Source of the DNA: JAJZRJ01 sp040757055
Lineage (GTDB): Bacteria; Desulfobacterota; Desulfobulbia; Desulfobulbales; Desulfurivibrionaceae
Assembly: GCA_040757055.1 (NCBI GenBank)
Contig: JBFLXY010000006.1
Span: forward strand, 1-64,000
Direction: 5' to 3'
Length of the DNA: 64,000 bases
The notes beneath the pieces are model-generated. The model did no database searches. It was not told the DNA's origin and saw nothing but the letters and a program-made list of their open reading frames with translations. Below are positions 7,982 to 17,243 of this stretch, piece after piece. Both the position numbers and the translations under genes were made by a program. Position 1 is the stretch's first letter, and each line of letters opens with the position of its first letter.

Positions 7982-8185
7982 TCAGCTTTTCTTTTTGCGG
8001 GTTGTGGTAGAGCTCTTCCGCCGTTTGGCAGCCGCCTCCTTGATCCCGCTGATGCGCTTCTGCAATTCGTCGCTCAGCCTCACCTTGCCTTCCAGCACGC
8101 AGCCCGGCCGGCCGGGGATGCAGTCGGTCTTGAGCTTCTGGCACTTGTCGGTGTTGTAATCGTAGTTGGTGCAGGCAAAGGTCAT
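7982..8185 (-). CDS. Small cysteine-containing hypothetical protein
   Basis: A 67-residue protein with four cysteines in the N-terminal half (CTNYDYNTDKC, DCIPGRPGC) and a very basic C-terminal tail (KRRKSSTTTRKKKS). There is no signal peptide. It is the last gene of the ferric-reductase-like/diheme cytochrome unit; its GAGGA ribosome site overlaps the stop of the cytochrome gene. I do not recognise the family; the cysteines suggest metal or Fe-S binding, but this is inference. Confidence 0.65.
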   Translation of the reverse strand: MTFACTNYDYNTDKCQKLKTDCIPGRPGCVLEGKVRLSDELQKRISGIKEAAAKRRKSSTTTRKKKS

Positions 8186-8197
8186 GGCGCGTTGTCC

Positions 8198-8467
8198 TCA
8201 CTTGTCGGCTCTGTGGCATTTGGGGCAACTGGCATCGCTCCAGCCGGTATGTTTCAGGGGATAGGGCAACTCGCCCTTTATTCCGTGGCACTGGTGGCAG
8301 GAGCGCATGCCCTCGACCGGGTGGGGCATTGCCATGGCGGACCTCACCGCTGCGGTTTCCCCGTGTTCGAGGAGTTCCGGAGACTGCATGAGGGCAAAGG
8401 CCGCGGAGGCAATGAGGATCAGGATTCCCACGGCGATCGCCAACTGGGTTGAGTAAAGTTCTCGCAT
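8198..8467 (-). CDS. Membrane-anchored diheme cytochrome c
   Basis: An 89-residue protein with an N-terminal membrane anchor (LAIAVGILILIASAAFALM) and two heme-c sites, CHQCH (residues 57-61) and CPKCH (81-85), with extra histidines (PHPVEG, LKHTG) that could serve as distal ligands. GGAGG precedes the start by 8 nt. It lies 30 bp downstream of the flavocytochrome gene, so it probably exchanges electrons with that membrane protein on the periplasmic side. Confidence 0.82.
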   Translation of the reverse strand: MRELYSTQLAIAVGILILIASAAFALMQSPELLEHGETAAVRSAMAMPHPVEGMRSCHQCHGIKGELPYPLKHTGWSDASCPKCHRADK

Positions 8468-8497
8468 GGCGGATTCCTCCGGACAGCGGTCGTCGGA

Positions 8498-9838
8498 TTA
8501 AACGAAGTTGAAACTCTCGGACTGAATGTTTTCCAGCGGCAGGCCGAGGTTGTCCAGTGCCGCCTTCATCGCTTTCTGCATCGCTTCGGGGCCGCAAAGG
8601 AAGTATTCCATCTGCATCCTGTTTTCCGGCAGATGCCTTGTCAGGAGTTCCGCCGTTACCCGGCCCTGTTCCCCCGTCCAGCCGGCCGGGGCCTCCTGGA
8701 GGACATGGATGACCTTGAGGTTCAGCCTTTCGGCGAGGGTGTCGAGTTCCTCGCGGAAGGTGATCTCTTCCCAGCATCTGCTGCCGTAGAACAGCAGGGC
8801 CGGCCGCCTGTCCCGCCTGTCGGCCATGGTGTGCAGTATGCTCATGATCGGAGTGATACCGACGCCGCCGGCGATGAAGCAGAATCCTGGAGCATCGCGG
8901 CCGTCGATGGTGAACGATCCGTATGGGCCGTCCAGATAGGCGTGGGTGCCGGGAGGTATGCCGCCGATTCCGGAGGTGAAATCGCCCAGTTCCTTGACGG
9001 TCATCCGGATGGCGCCTCCCGCCTCCAAGGCGCTTGAGGAAAAAGAGAAGGGGTGCTCGCGTATGGTGAAGGGAGACTTGCCCACGGTCAACCAGGCAAA
9101 CTGCCCCGGCTTGAAGTTCATGCCGCCATGGCCGACGGGACGGAGGTGCAGGGTCCATGAACGCCCGCGTTCCGGCGCCACCCTTTCAATAAGGTAAGGG
9201 TGTTTGCGCATCAGGGATGACTTGATGAGCCTTACGTGGACGAGGGCGAGCAGCCAGGCGATGACCATGGCAATCCAAAGCCCCCGTTTGACCGGGCTCT
9301 CGGTGTAGTAGTCCACCCCCACGACATGCGCGACGGCCAGCACCACTGCGGCAACGGAGACATAGCCGTGGAGGAGTCGCCATCGCTCATAGTTCAGGCC
9401 GAGGGGCAGCCGGAAGAGCGAGGAGAGGATGACAACGACGAAGGCGATGAATCCCGCCGCGCCCCAGAGCATCCAGCCCGGCATCACGGAGGGATAGAGC
9501 AGCACGAAAAGGTCCGGGCTCGAAAGCAGCAGCACGCCGGCATGCAGGAAAAGGAAAGAAAAGGCGATCAGGGAGATGGCGCGGTGAAAATGGTAGACCA
9601 CGTCTATGCCGTACGGGGCGGTGATGTTCTTGAACCTGCCGGTCAGGAAGAATTGCAGCCCCATCATTGAGAGCCCGGCAAAGCCGAGGCCCACGGAAAA
9701 TTCACGCCAGAAACCGCGCCCCGGCGGCGGTTGGCCGATGAGCATGGCCAGCAGTGGCGCCATGGCCACGCCGAAATAAACCCCGATCCAGAAGGTGCTT
9801 CGCAGGAATCGCATGGTTCTTGCCGCTTTTTTAGTCAT
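8498..9838 (-). CDS. Ferric reductase-like transmembrane flavocytochrome (FRD/NOX-type) with FAD/NAD domain
   Basis: A 446-residue protein. The N-terminal half has about six membrane helices, with histidines in HFHRAIS ... FLHAG and LLHGYVSVAA ... VAHVVG in the pattern that ligates two b hemes. The C-terminal half is a ferredoxin-NADP reductase-like module: FAD motif REHPFSFSS, pyridine-nucleotide motif GGVGITPIMSIL and the terminal CGPEAM. This is the architecture of ferric reductases and NADPH oxidases, moving electrons from NAD(P)H across the membrane. The downstream diheme cytochrome may be the acceptor. The start is ambiguous between 9838 and ATG 9814. Confidence 0.88.
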   Translation of the reverse strand: MTKKAARTMRFLRSTFWIGVYFGVAMAPLLAMLIGQPPPGRGFWREFSVGLGFAGLSMMGLQFFLTGRFKNITAPYGIDVVYHFHRAISLIAFSFLFLHAGVLLLSSPDLFVLLYPSVMPGWMLWGAAGFIAFVVVILSSLFRLPLGLNYERWRLLHGYVSVAAVVLAVAHVVGVDYYTESPVKRGLWIAMVIAWLLALVHVRLIKSSLMRKHPYLIERVAPERGRSWTLHLRPVGHGGMNFKPGQFAWLTVGKSPFTIREHPFSFSSSALEAGGAIRMTVKELGDFTSGIGGIPPGTHAYLDGPYGSFTIDGRDAPGFCFIAGGVGITPIMSILHTMADRRDRRPALLFYGSRCWEEITFREELDTLAERLNLKVIHVLQEAPAGWTGEQGRVTAELLTRHLPENRMQMEYFLCGPEAMQKAMKAALDNLGLPLENIQSESFNFV

Positions 9839-9907
9839 CTCCCCGGAGGGAATGGGTCATTGGCCGTTGCAGCGCCCTTGGGTCCCGTCTTTTCCGGTCA
9901 GCCTTTC

Positions 9908-10321
9908 TTACTCCCCGGCCGTTTTGTGCCGGACCAGATAATACCCCAGCGAAAGGGCGAGGACAATGGCGCCTATTCCGATGAGGGAGAGGCTCGATAC
10001 ATCCTTGACGTCAAGGATGATGACCTTGCGGGTGATGGCGATGATGGCCACGGCGATCACCACCTCGACGTGGTTGACCGGTTTTTCCGCGAGGTAGGTC
10101 TTGATGATGGTTTCGAGAAGTTCCACGCCGATGATGACCAGCATGAAAAGGCCGAACAGCTCGAGCAGTTCGTTGACTTCCAGCAGGAAGAACGGGGGGG
10201 AAAGGATGTCCTGGAGCAGAATCCAGCCAAGCTCGATGGTCGCCAGCAGCAGAACCATGGCCATCATGATCGTGATCGAAAAAATGACCCCGCGTTTGAA
10301 TTGGATGAGGTACGTGAACAT
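9908..10321 (-). CDS. PsiE-like (phosphate-starvation-inducible type) inner membrane protein
   Basis: A 137-residue protein with four predicted membrane helices (FSITIMMAMVLLLATIELGWI; LFGLFMLVIIGVELLETI; EVVIAVAIIAITRKVII; LIGIGAIVLALSLGYYLV) and the conserved VELLETIIKTY and ITRKVIILD patterns of the PsiE family. The molecular function of the family is unknown. Start ATG 10321 has AAGGAG 7 nt upstream. It is part of the same-strand run from the YjdF-like gene to the small cysteine protein. Confidence 0.82.
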   Translation of the reverse strand: MFTYLIQFKRGVIFSITIMMAMVLLLATIELGWILLQDILSPPFFLLEVNELLELFGLFMLVIIGVELLETIIKTYLAEKPVNHVEVVIAVAIIAITRKVIILDVKDVSSLSLIGIGAIVLALSLGYYLVRHKTAGE

Positions 10322-10384
10322 GGCAGGACTCCTTGGTGCCCGGGTGGAAAAGCGTTTTTCGCCTGTCTGCGCCATCCTCCCGCG

Positions 10385-11104
10385 TCAGGAGGGGAACAGG
10401 TGCGGGTTGCGCCGGATGAACTTGCGGATCCAGTGGTCGAAAAACGAGCGTTCGCGGCGGGCCATGTACCACCAGCCGAGGCCGCTGATGACCAGCGCGC
10501 CCGCGCTGTCGACAATCAGGTCCCACATCGTATCGGTGAGCCCGGAGGGATCCCCCAGCATGGGTTTCTGCATGGTGGTTCCCAGCGTCTGGTCCATGGC
10601 GAACTCGAAGATTTCCCAGAGTGCGCCGGTTGCGATGGCAAAGACAGCGGCGAACAGCGCCACGAAGCGAGGGCGCATATGGAGGTCCACCCGCTTGTTT
10701 TCGTTGAGCACGTAGACCAGCAGAAAGCCGAGGATGCCGAGCAGCAGGCCGGAACTGCCGTGGAGGACGATGTCCCACCACCAGAACCGCTCATAGTAGC
10801 TCCTGATTTCCCCGAGGAAAAGCGAAGCGAACACGAACAGAACGGCGAGGGCCAGGAACTCGGAGGGGATGTCCACCGGGAGCCGGTGGCGGAAAGCCGA
10901 CGGCGCCAGGATGATCGCCATGATCGCCAGAATGAGGAAGGCGTTGATCCACTGGCCGTCGCGGAGAACCAGCACGACCTCGGCGGCCATGAGTCCCAGC
11001 AGGGCGAGCACGAGCCAGAAATGGACGCGGGTTGCCCAGTCGTTCTCGCCAGAGGCAGGGGGAGAGGCAGCCGGGGCGTTCTTGTTCGGGGCGTTTTTCG
11101 GCAT
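10385..11104 (-). CDS. DUF2238 / YjdF-family inner membrane protein
   Basis: A 239-residue polytopic membrane protein with about six helices and the DUF2238 signatures WWWDIVLHGSSGLLLG, ALWEIFEFAMDQ and DTMWDLIVDSAGAL, in which acidic residues lie within membrane segments. Function is unknown. It is the first gene of the leftward group that continues with the PsiE-like protein and the flavocytochrome, and it is divergent from the small His/Cys protein gene. Confidence 0.82.
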   Translation of the reverse strand: MPKNAPNKNAPAASPPASGENDWATRVHFWLVLALLGLMAAEVVLVLRDGQWINAFLILAIMAIILAPSAFRHRLPVDIPSEFLALAVLFVFASLFLGEIRSYYERFWWWDIVLHGSSGLLLGILGFLLVYVLNENKRVDLHMRPRFVALFAAVFAIATGALWEIFEFAMDQTLGTTMQKPMLGDPSGLTDTMWDLIVDSAGALVISGLGWWYMARRERSFFDHWIRKFIRRNPHLFPS

Positions 11105-11173
11105 GGCTTTTCTTGAGGGTAGCGGGAAGCGGACGGCAATTCAACCCATTCCGGGGAAAAGACGTTTTGATCT

Positions 11174-11203
11174 TTGACAAGGCCCGCGGGGGTGGAGTAG
11201 GGT
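11174..11203 (+). promoter_or_regulatory. Candidate sigma70 promoter upstream of the small His/Cys-tail gene
   Basis: Consensus TTGACA at 11174-11179 and a TAGGGT-like -10 at 11198-11203 with an 18-bp spacer, about 35 bp before the ATG. The -35 is perfect and the -10 weak. Confidence 0.4.
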
Positions 11204-11239
11204 GGCGTGGCCTTTTAACCCCAGACCAAAGGTGATGCG

Positions 11240-11443
11240 ATGGAATTTACCTCCTTCGAAGAGGCGCTGAAAGTCTGCATGACCGCCGCGCCCGAGAGCG
11301 AGGAGCAGGATGCGGCGCTGGAATACTGCCTGCACCACGCCCCGCCGGATTTGAAAGAAAAGCTGCGCGCAGCCTTTGTCCGCTCCGCGGCAGAGAAACA
11401 CGATGGCTGCGGCTGCGGCCACGACCACTGCGACCACGACTAG
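11240..11443 (+). CDS. Small protein with His/Cys-rich C-terminal tail
   Basis: A 67-residue cytosolic-type protein. The first 50 residues form an amphipathic helical region (EEALKVCMTAAPESEEQDAALEYCLHH); the last 14 hold a probable metal-binding tail DGCGCGHDHCDHD with three Cys and three His. AAAGGTGAT lies just upstream of the ATG. I do not recognise the family; the tail suggests nickel, zinc or cobalt binding, which is inference only. Confidence 0.7.
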   Translation: MEFTSFEEALKVCMTAAPESEEQDAALEYCLHHAPPDLKEKLRAAFVRSAAEKHDGCGCGHDHCDHD

Positions 11444-11536
11444 CGGCGGGGAGAGAGGGCGATTCGTCCGCCTTCCCCCTTGTCCGCCCCTCACCTGTCA
11501 GCCTCTTCGGCGCTCCGCGCTCCGCTTTCGGCGTTG

Positions 11537-11881
11537 CTACAGCAGTGGCGGGCTGTGGTGGACAAAGAGCCTGAGCGGGCCGGTGCAGGTGTTCCGGATG
11601 CCGTGCTCCTCGGTGGCCGGAGCGAAGATGTAGTCGCCCGGACCGATTGCCTCCCACTTTCCGTTCACGTACGCCTCGCCGCACCCCTCCACCACGAAAA
11701 TCGAGTCCACCTGGGGCTCGTGGGTATGTACCGGGATCTCGGTGCCGGCTGCGATCTCCAGCAGGCAGACACTGGCGGCCTTGGTGTCCGCGCCGGTGAC
11801 GAAGGTGGCGATCCGTACATTGTCGTACCTGGGGTGCCTGGCGAAGATCATCTCCTGCTGGCGAAAGAACTTGGTCTGCAT
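11537..11881 (-). CDS. Cupin-domain protein
   Basis: A 114-residue single beta-barrel cupin. Motif 1 is GTEIPVHTHEPQVDSIFVVEGCGEA (metal ligands HTH and the later Glu position) and motif 2 is GPGDYIFAPATEEHGIRN (His). These residues form the usual 3His/1Glu metal centre, so metal binding is likely, but the substrate cannot be deduced. Start ATG 11881 has AAGGAG 8 nt upstream. Confidence 0.85.
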   Translation of the reverse strand: MQTKFFRQQEMIFARHPRYDNVRIATFVTGADTKAASVCLLEIAAGTEIPVHTHEPQVDSIFVVEGCGEAYVNGKWEAIGPGDYIFAPATEEHGIRNTCTGPLRLFVHHSPPLL

Positions 11882-11988
11882 GGCGTTCTCCTTTTCAGGG
11901 TGTCTGCCCACGTGGATCCGCGCAGGCGGCGGGAAGGGTGCCGCGCCTGCCCGTCGCCCGGTTCCGGCGGCGATGCCGCCCTTGCCCG

Positions 11989-12105
11989 CTACTGCAGGTA
12001 GGCGATGACAAAGAGGGCAACGGTCACGCAGATGAAGATGATCCCCACCTTGACGCAGACGCTCTCGTCCTCGGCATGACCGTGTCCATGTCCATGGTCG
12101 CTCAT
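11989..12105 (-). CDS. Tiny single-pass membrane protein with HGHGHGH N-terminus
   Basis: A 38-residue open frame with a good GAGGAG site and normal codon use. The N-terminus is SDHGHGHGHAEDE, a metal-chelating-looking stretch, followed by one membrane helix VGIIFICVTVALFVIAYLQ. It is too short for a standard ORF cut-off but has every mark of a real gene. It lies 107 bp from the cupin gene, on the same strand. Function is unknown. Confidence 0.6.
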   Translation of the reverse strand: MSDHGHGHGHAEDESVCVKVGIIFICVTVALFVIAYLQ

Positions 12106-12171
12106 AGGTTCTCCTCGCTGTTTTCGGGTTGATCGATGCTGCACCGCAGCATCTCTGCCACTATACCGCAT

Positions 12172-12508
12172 CCCTCCCTGCCCGCAAGATGGAAAAGCGG
12201 CTCGGCCGGCGGGGCTGAAGTAGCGTTTTTTTAGGTTCCATTTTTGTTAAATGTTGTTTCTTTTTTCACAAAAAATAAACAAAAACGTAATGAACTAAGA
12301 GGGGGTGGCGCAGGCGGTGTCGTTGTTAACTTTTTGAAATGGTGTAGTTTTTTCTTTTTTTTGTCTGGCGCGGCACGATTTTTGATTGAGAATGGCAACG
12401 AGCGTGGCGTGTGCCATGGGGTCGTTGCGGTAACAGTGTGTCCGCACCAGGGCGGGGTTGGTGCCCCGCATCTGATATCACTCATCTTAAGGAGAAGGAG
12501 AATCGATC
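12172..12508. other. AT-rich intergenic region upstream of the porin gene
   Basis: About 340 bp without a gene. Bases 12225-12360 are strikingly T/A-rich (several T and A runs) against the GC-rich surroundings, which is common for regulated promoters and bent DNA. No convincing sigma70 or sigma54 site could be fixed. The last 15 bp carry the AAGGAGAAGGAG ribosome site of the porin. Confidence 0.5.
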
Positions 12509-13303
12509 ATGAATGCAAAGAAGTATCTGGCAGGAATGGCGCTCGGTCTGGCCGGGCTGGGAATGTTGGCCGCCACGGCTGGGGCCGAGGAAGCCAAGCC
12601 CACGGCGGATCTCACCGTCAGCGCGCTCAGCCAGTATGTGTGGCGCGGTTGGGCCTACAGCAAGGACAGTGTGGTGTTGCAGCCATCCATGACCGTGGGC
12701 TACAAGGACTTCAGCGTCAACCTCTGGGGCAACCTGGATACCGACCGCTGGGACAACGACGGCGCCGACTCCAACAACTGGACCGAAACCGACCTGACCC
12801 TGACCTACAATTGGGCCATGGGGCCGGTGAACATGTCGGCCGGCTATATTTATTACGCCTTTGATGCCGCCACCGATACCCAGGAACTTTTTTTGAGCGC
12901 CACCCTCAACACCCTGCTGAGCCCGACGCTCAAGGTGTACCGTGATTTCGATCGCTATGCCGGCTGGTATGCCACTCTGGGCATCTCCCATGCGGTGCCT
13001 GTCACCAAGGAGCTGGCTTTGAACCTCGGCGCCCAGATCGGGTACCTGGCGGCGGATGAGGCGAGTTCCTACGCCGACCCTGGCGACTCGACCGACGAAT
13101 ACAACAATTTCCACGATGGCCTTATCTCGGTCTCGATGAAGATTCCGGTGAATCAGTATGTCTCGGTTACCCCGCAGGTCTCTTATTCCTTCCCGCTGAG
13201 CAGCGATGCGGAGGATCGGCTGAAGGCCGACAACACCGGCTATATCGGCCGGGCGGACGACGATTTCATTTACGGCGGCGTGGCGGTGAGCCTGACTTTC
13301 TAG
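12509..13303 (+). CDS. TorF-family putative outer membrane porin
   Basis: A 264-residue protein with a signal peptide (LAGMALGLAGLGMLAATAGA, cleavage about residue 26) and a series of amphipathic beta strands (YVWRGWAYSKDSVVLQPS, DFSVNLWGNLDTDRW) ending in the C-terminal Phe typical of outer-membrane beta barrels. The VWRG and SVNLWGN features match the TIGR02001/TorF family. It is preceded by a strong AAGGAG and an AT-rich promoter region and followed by a terminator, so it is a single-gene unit. Substrate unknown. Confidence 0.82.
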   Translation: MNAKKYLAGMALGLAGLGMLAATAGAEEAKPTADLTVSALSQYVWRGWAYSKDSVVLQPSMTVGYKDFSVNLWGNLDTDRWDNDGADSNNWTETDLTLTYNWAMGPVNMSAGYIYYAFDAATDTQELFLSATLNTLLSPTLKVYRDFDRYAGWYATLGISHAVPVTKELALNLGAQIGYLAADEASSYADPGDSTDEYNNFHDGLISVSMKIPVNQYVSVTPQVSYSFPLSSDAEDRLKADNTGYIGRADDDFIYGGVAVSLTF

Positions 13304-13330
13304 CCCCTTCCCCTCCCATCTCTCCTGGGG

Positions 13331-13371
13331 CCCCTCTGTCCGCTTCTCCTCTTGCGGGCAGAGGGGTTTTT
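13331..13371 (+). terminator. Rho-independent terminator after the porin gene
   Basis: Stem CCCCTCTGTCCGC pairing with GCGGGCAGAGGGG (one G-U), an 11-nt loop and a following T-run. Confidence 0.88.
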
Positions 13372-13372
13372 C

Positions 13373-13401
13373 TTGACGGGTCCCCCGGTGTGCGCTTCAA
13401 T
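13373..13401 (+). promoter_or_regulatory. Possible modA promoter
   Basis: TTGACG at 13373 and TTCAAT at 13396 with a 17-bp spacer, directly after the porin terminator and 17 bp before the modA start. The -10 match is poor. Confidence 0.3.
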
Positions 13402-13417
13402 GCCATGGGAGAGTGCG

Positions 13418-14197
13418 ATGCAAAAGCGACGCTGGTTGTGGTTGGCGATATGGTGTTGGGGGGCGGCGCTGCCCGGCGTGGTGAGGGCCGAGACCCTCAC
13501 GGTGGCCGCGGCCAGCAATCTGGCGGCACCCCTGCAGGAGTTGGCTGCGCAGTTCGAGCAACAGGAGGGCGTCACCGTCAAGGTGGTGACCGGGGCGAGC
13601 GGCATACTGGCTGCCCAGGTCGCCAAGCGTGCGCCCTACGATCTCTTTCTGGCGGCCGATGGCGCCGGGCCGGCAAGGCTCAAGCGGAATGGCCAGTGCG
13701 GCGAGCCCTTTGCCTACGCCACTGGCGAGCTGGTGCTGTGGGTCTCCCAGGATTTGAATCCGGCCATCGACTGGCAGGGCGCGGTGCGGAGCCATTGGGG
13801 CGAGCGGATCGCCCTGGCCAATCCTGCCACTGCTCCGTACGGCATGGCGGCGCGCGATCTCCTGGTCAAGGCCGGCTTGTGGGAACGGCTGGCCAGCCGC
13901 CTGGTCTATGGCCAGAACGTGGGGCAGGCCTTTCAGTTTGCCTACCAGGGCAGCGCGGAACTGGCGTTGGTGGCCTTGTCCTCCGCCTTGTCCGATCAAG
14001 GGCGGGAGGGCGTTTACTATTCGGTGCCTGAGGCATCCCTGCTCGATCAGCAGGGATGCGTGGTGCGCCGAAGCAAGAACAAAAAACTCGCGGAACGCTT
14101 TCGCCAATTCCTGCTCGGTGAGGCCGGGCAGGCCGTGCTGCGGAAATATGGCTATGAGCCACCTGCCCCTGTGAACAGCGGCAAGACAACGAGGTAA
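13418..14197 (+). CDS. modA: Molybdate ABC transporter substrate-binding protein ModA
   Basis: A 259-residue periplasmic binding protein: signal peptide (LWLAIWCWGAALPGVVRA), then LTVAAASNLAAPLQELAAQFEQ, VVTGASGILAAQV and FLAADGAGP, the oxyanion-binding loops of ModA. Later NPATAPYG and GQNVGQAFQF also match the family. It binds molybdate or tungstate for import. No modB/modC is nearby, so the permease and ATPase must be elsewhere. An upstream in-frame ATG at 13403 is possible. The gene is followed after 4 bp by an unrelated-looking gene. Confidence 0.88.
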   Translation: MQKRRWLWLAIWCWGAALPGVVRAETLTVAAASNLAAPLQELAAQFEQQEGVTVKVVTGASGILAAQVAKRAPYDLFLAADGAGPARLKRNGQCGEPFAYATGELVLWVSQDLNPAIDWQGAVRSHWGERIALANPATAPYGMAARDLLVKAGLWERLASRLVYGQNVGQAFQFAYQGSAELALVALSSALSDQGREGVYYSVPEASLLDQQGCVVRRSKNKKLAERFRQFLLGEAGQAVLRKYGYEPPAPVNSGKTTR

Positions 14198-14201
14198 CGC
14201 C

Positions 14202-15503
14202 ATGGTGGCGGCAAAAAACAACATCTATGCCCTGCTCGACCAGCACGGGCCGTTCCGCACCCGGAGCCATCCGCCCGCCCGCCGCGTTTTTTCGCGCGAA
14301 GCGCGGGGGTGGCTGAAGGAACTCAAAAAGAGCGGCCTGGCCACCAAGTATCGGGTGACGCGCAATCAGGTCTTCGAAATCCTCAATGTGCGTTCCACGG
14401 CCGGCATCCGTGCCCTGCTCGACGATCCGGCGGCCAGGGCCGCGGTGGAGCGGCGGGCCTACGCCCTCCTGGGCAACATGTTCGGCATCGAGGGCAACGA
14501 GCGGGAGATCGTCTCGCGGATCAACACCTATTCCCGCATCGCCGACGGCGTCATCAACTACCTGCGGGCCAAGGTGCTGGCCAACTACGCCTCCTACATC
14601 GAGATGACCAACGAGATCGACTCCACCAAGAGTCCGGTGGAACTGCTGCTGGTCCTCTTTGACGATCGCTACCACAAGAAGGCGCGCTTCGAGGCCAAGC
14701 GCAAGCTCATCCTCATGCAGCTCGCCGGCTCCATTGACCAGCGGGAGCGCGAGACCGAGGTGGAGCAGAAGTTTCTCCAGTTCCTCGATTTCCTCAACCG
14801 CGAGGTGTGGAGCCGTGGGGTGAAGATCGGCGAACTGGAGATCGTCTATCTCGTAAGCCGCCATGATCCGGAAACCTATGCCGCGCTCGATGCCCTGGTG
14901 GTGAAGCGGGAAGAGCTGCCCGGGGAGTTGGCGCCGCTTGAGAAGGCAACCATGCTGAAGCGGCGGCGTTTCTGCTACCACGGCCGGGAGATTCCGGTCT
15001 ATGTGAGCATCCGCAAGAAGCTGCCCGAGGCCAAGGTGCTGAAGCTCCTCCGGAAGGGCGAGGAAAACCCGGCAGTGGCGGTGGATGACGAACTCGGCCT
15101 CATGGCGGTGGTGGACTCCCTCATGGAGGTGAAGCTCTTCCAGAAACACCTCACCGAGAGCGCCAGCCGCGCCGGTTCGCTGATGACCCTGGAAGAGGTG
15201 GTGGATACCCTGCACGGCGGCGAGCACCGGGGCGGCAGCATCGGCAGCTCGGCCCAGACCGCCATGTACAAATTCTTCGCCCGCATGGGCGGGATGCGGG
15301 TGGAGTTCATTGTCCACACCAACCGTTCCTACCTGAACTACATGTTCCAGCGGGGGGTCTCCCACGACGAGTACGAAGTGAAGCGCATCTTCGATTCCGG
15401 GGTCACCGAGCTGCTCTTCCCCAAGGACATCTACGGCATCGACATCAGCGAGAAGAAGGAGTCGCTCATCCGCTGGTTTCGCCGTCGCATCGAGGAATTC
15501 TGA
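14202..15503 (+). CDS. Conserved hypothetical protein, 433 residues
   Basis: A soluble, charged 433-residue protein that I do not recognise. No signal peptide or membrane segment is visible. The N-terminal part is basic; the middle contains EREIVSRINTYSRIADGVINY and a run of charged helices; the C-terminal third has a mixed alpha/beta pattern (MRVEFIVHTNRSYLNYMFQRG, GVTELLFPKDIYG). GAGGTAA lies in front of the ATG and overlaps the modA stop, so it is probably co-translated with modA, although a link to molybdate is not otherwise suggested. An inverted-repeat element begins at its stop codon. Confidence 0.75.
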   Translation: MVAAKNNIYALLDQHGPFRTRSHPPARRVFSREARGWLKELKKSGLATKYRVTRNQVFEILNVRSTAGIRALLDDPAARAAVERRAYALLGNMFGIEGNEREIVSRINTYSRIADGVINYLRAKVLANYASYIEMTNEIDSTKSPVELLLVLFDDRYHKKARFEAKRKLILMQLAGSIDQRERETEVEQKFLQFLDFLNREVWSRGVKIGELEIVYLVSRHDPETYAALDALVVKREELPGELAPLEKATMLKRRRFCYHGREIPVYVSIRKKLPEAKVLKLLRKGEENPAVAVDDELGLMAVVDSLMEVKLFQKHLTESASRAGSLMTLEEVVDTLHGGEHRGGSIGSSAQTAMYKFFARMGGMRVEFIVHTNRSYLNYMFQRGVSHDEYEVKRIFDSGVTELLFPKDIYGIDISEKKESLIRWFRRRIEEF

Positions 15504-15628
15504 TTCCGATTCCAAACTCATTCGGACAACGTTGTCGGCTGCGCTGCGCGGCTCCTTGCCGTACTATGGGTACTGTCTCGTCGCTGCTCGCTTGCCTTCG
15601 CGTTCTCCTTTTGACTTGAAATCGGAAT
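15503..15628. repeat. 126-bp inverted-repeat (MITE/REP-like) element
   Basis: Ends are ATTCCGATTCCAA (15503-15515) and the imperfect complement TTGAAATCGGAAT (15616-15628), 12 of 13 matching. Inside is a perfect 12-bp palindrome GACAACGTTGTC and several GC-rich self-complementary stretches. It has no protein-coding sense and its left end overlaps the last base of the upstream stop codon. It looks like a non-autonomous mobile or dispersed palindromic repeat. Confidence 0.6.
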
Positions 15629-15714
15629 AGTTCGGTGTTGTGATTGGTCGAGATTTTTCGCCATCCCCGGCGCGCACTTGCTTGACAGCGCCGCATAAAA
15701 TCGGTAAGTCAATT

Positions 15715-15779
15715 CAAGAAGTTATCGAGACGGCTGGCCCGCGTGGCCGGCGCCGTCGGGTTAGACGCACTTCTTGGAG
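15715..15779 (+). promoter_or_regulatory. Hairpin leader covering the selA ribosome binding site
   Basis: A perfect 8-bp outer stem CAAGAAGT (15715-15722) with ACTTCTTG (15769-15776) encloses an inner stem GACGGC/GCCGTC capped by GGCC/GGCC. The 3' strand of the outer stem runs into the GGAG Shine-Dalgarno of selA (15776-15779), so folding would reduce ribosome access. Function as a switch is inference. Confidence 0.4.
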
Positions 15780-15784
15780 ACCGA

Positions 15785-17239
<1,455 letters not shown>

Positions 17240-17243
17240 AAGA

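Noticed and set aside
12371..12386. Sigma54-like site CGGCACGATTTTTGAT upstream of the porin
   Set aside because: The -12 element has GA instead of GC and there is no enhancer-binding protein gene nearby; the match is within chance.
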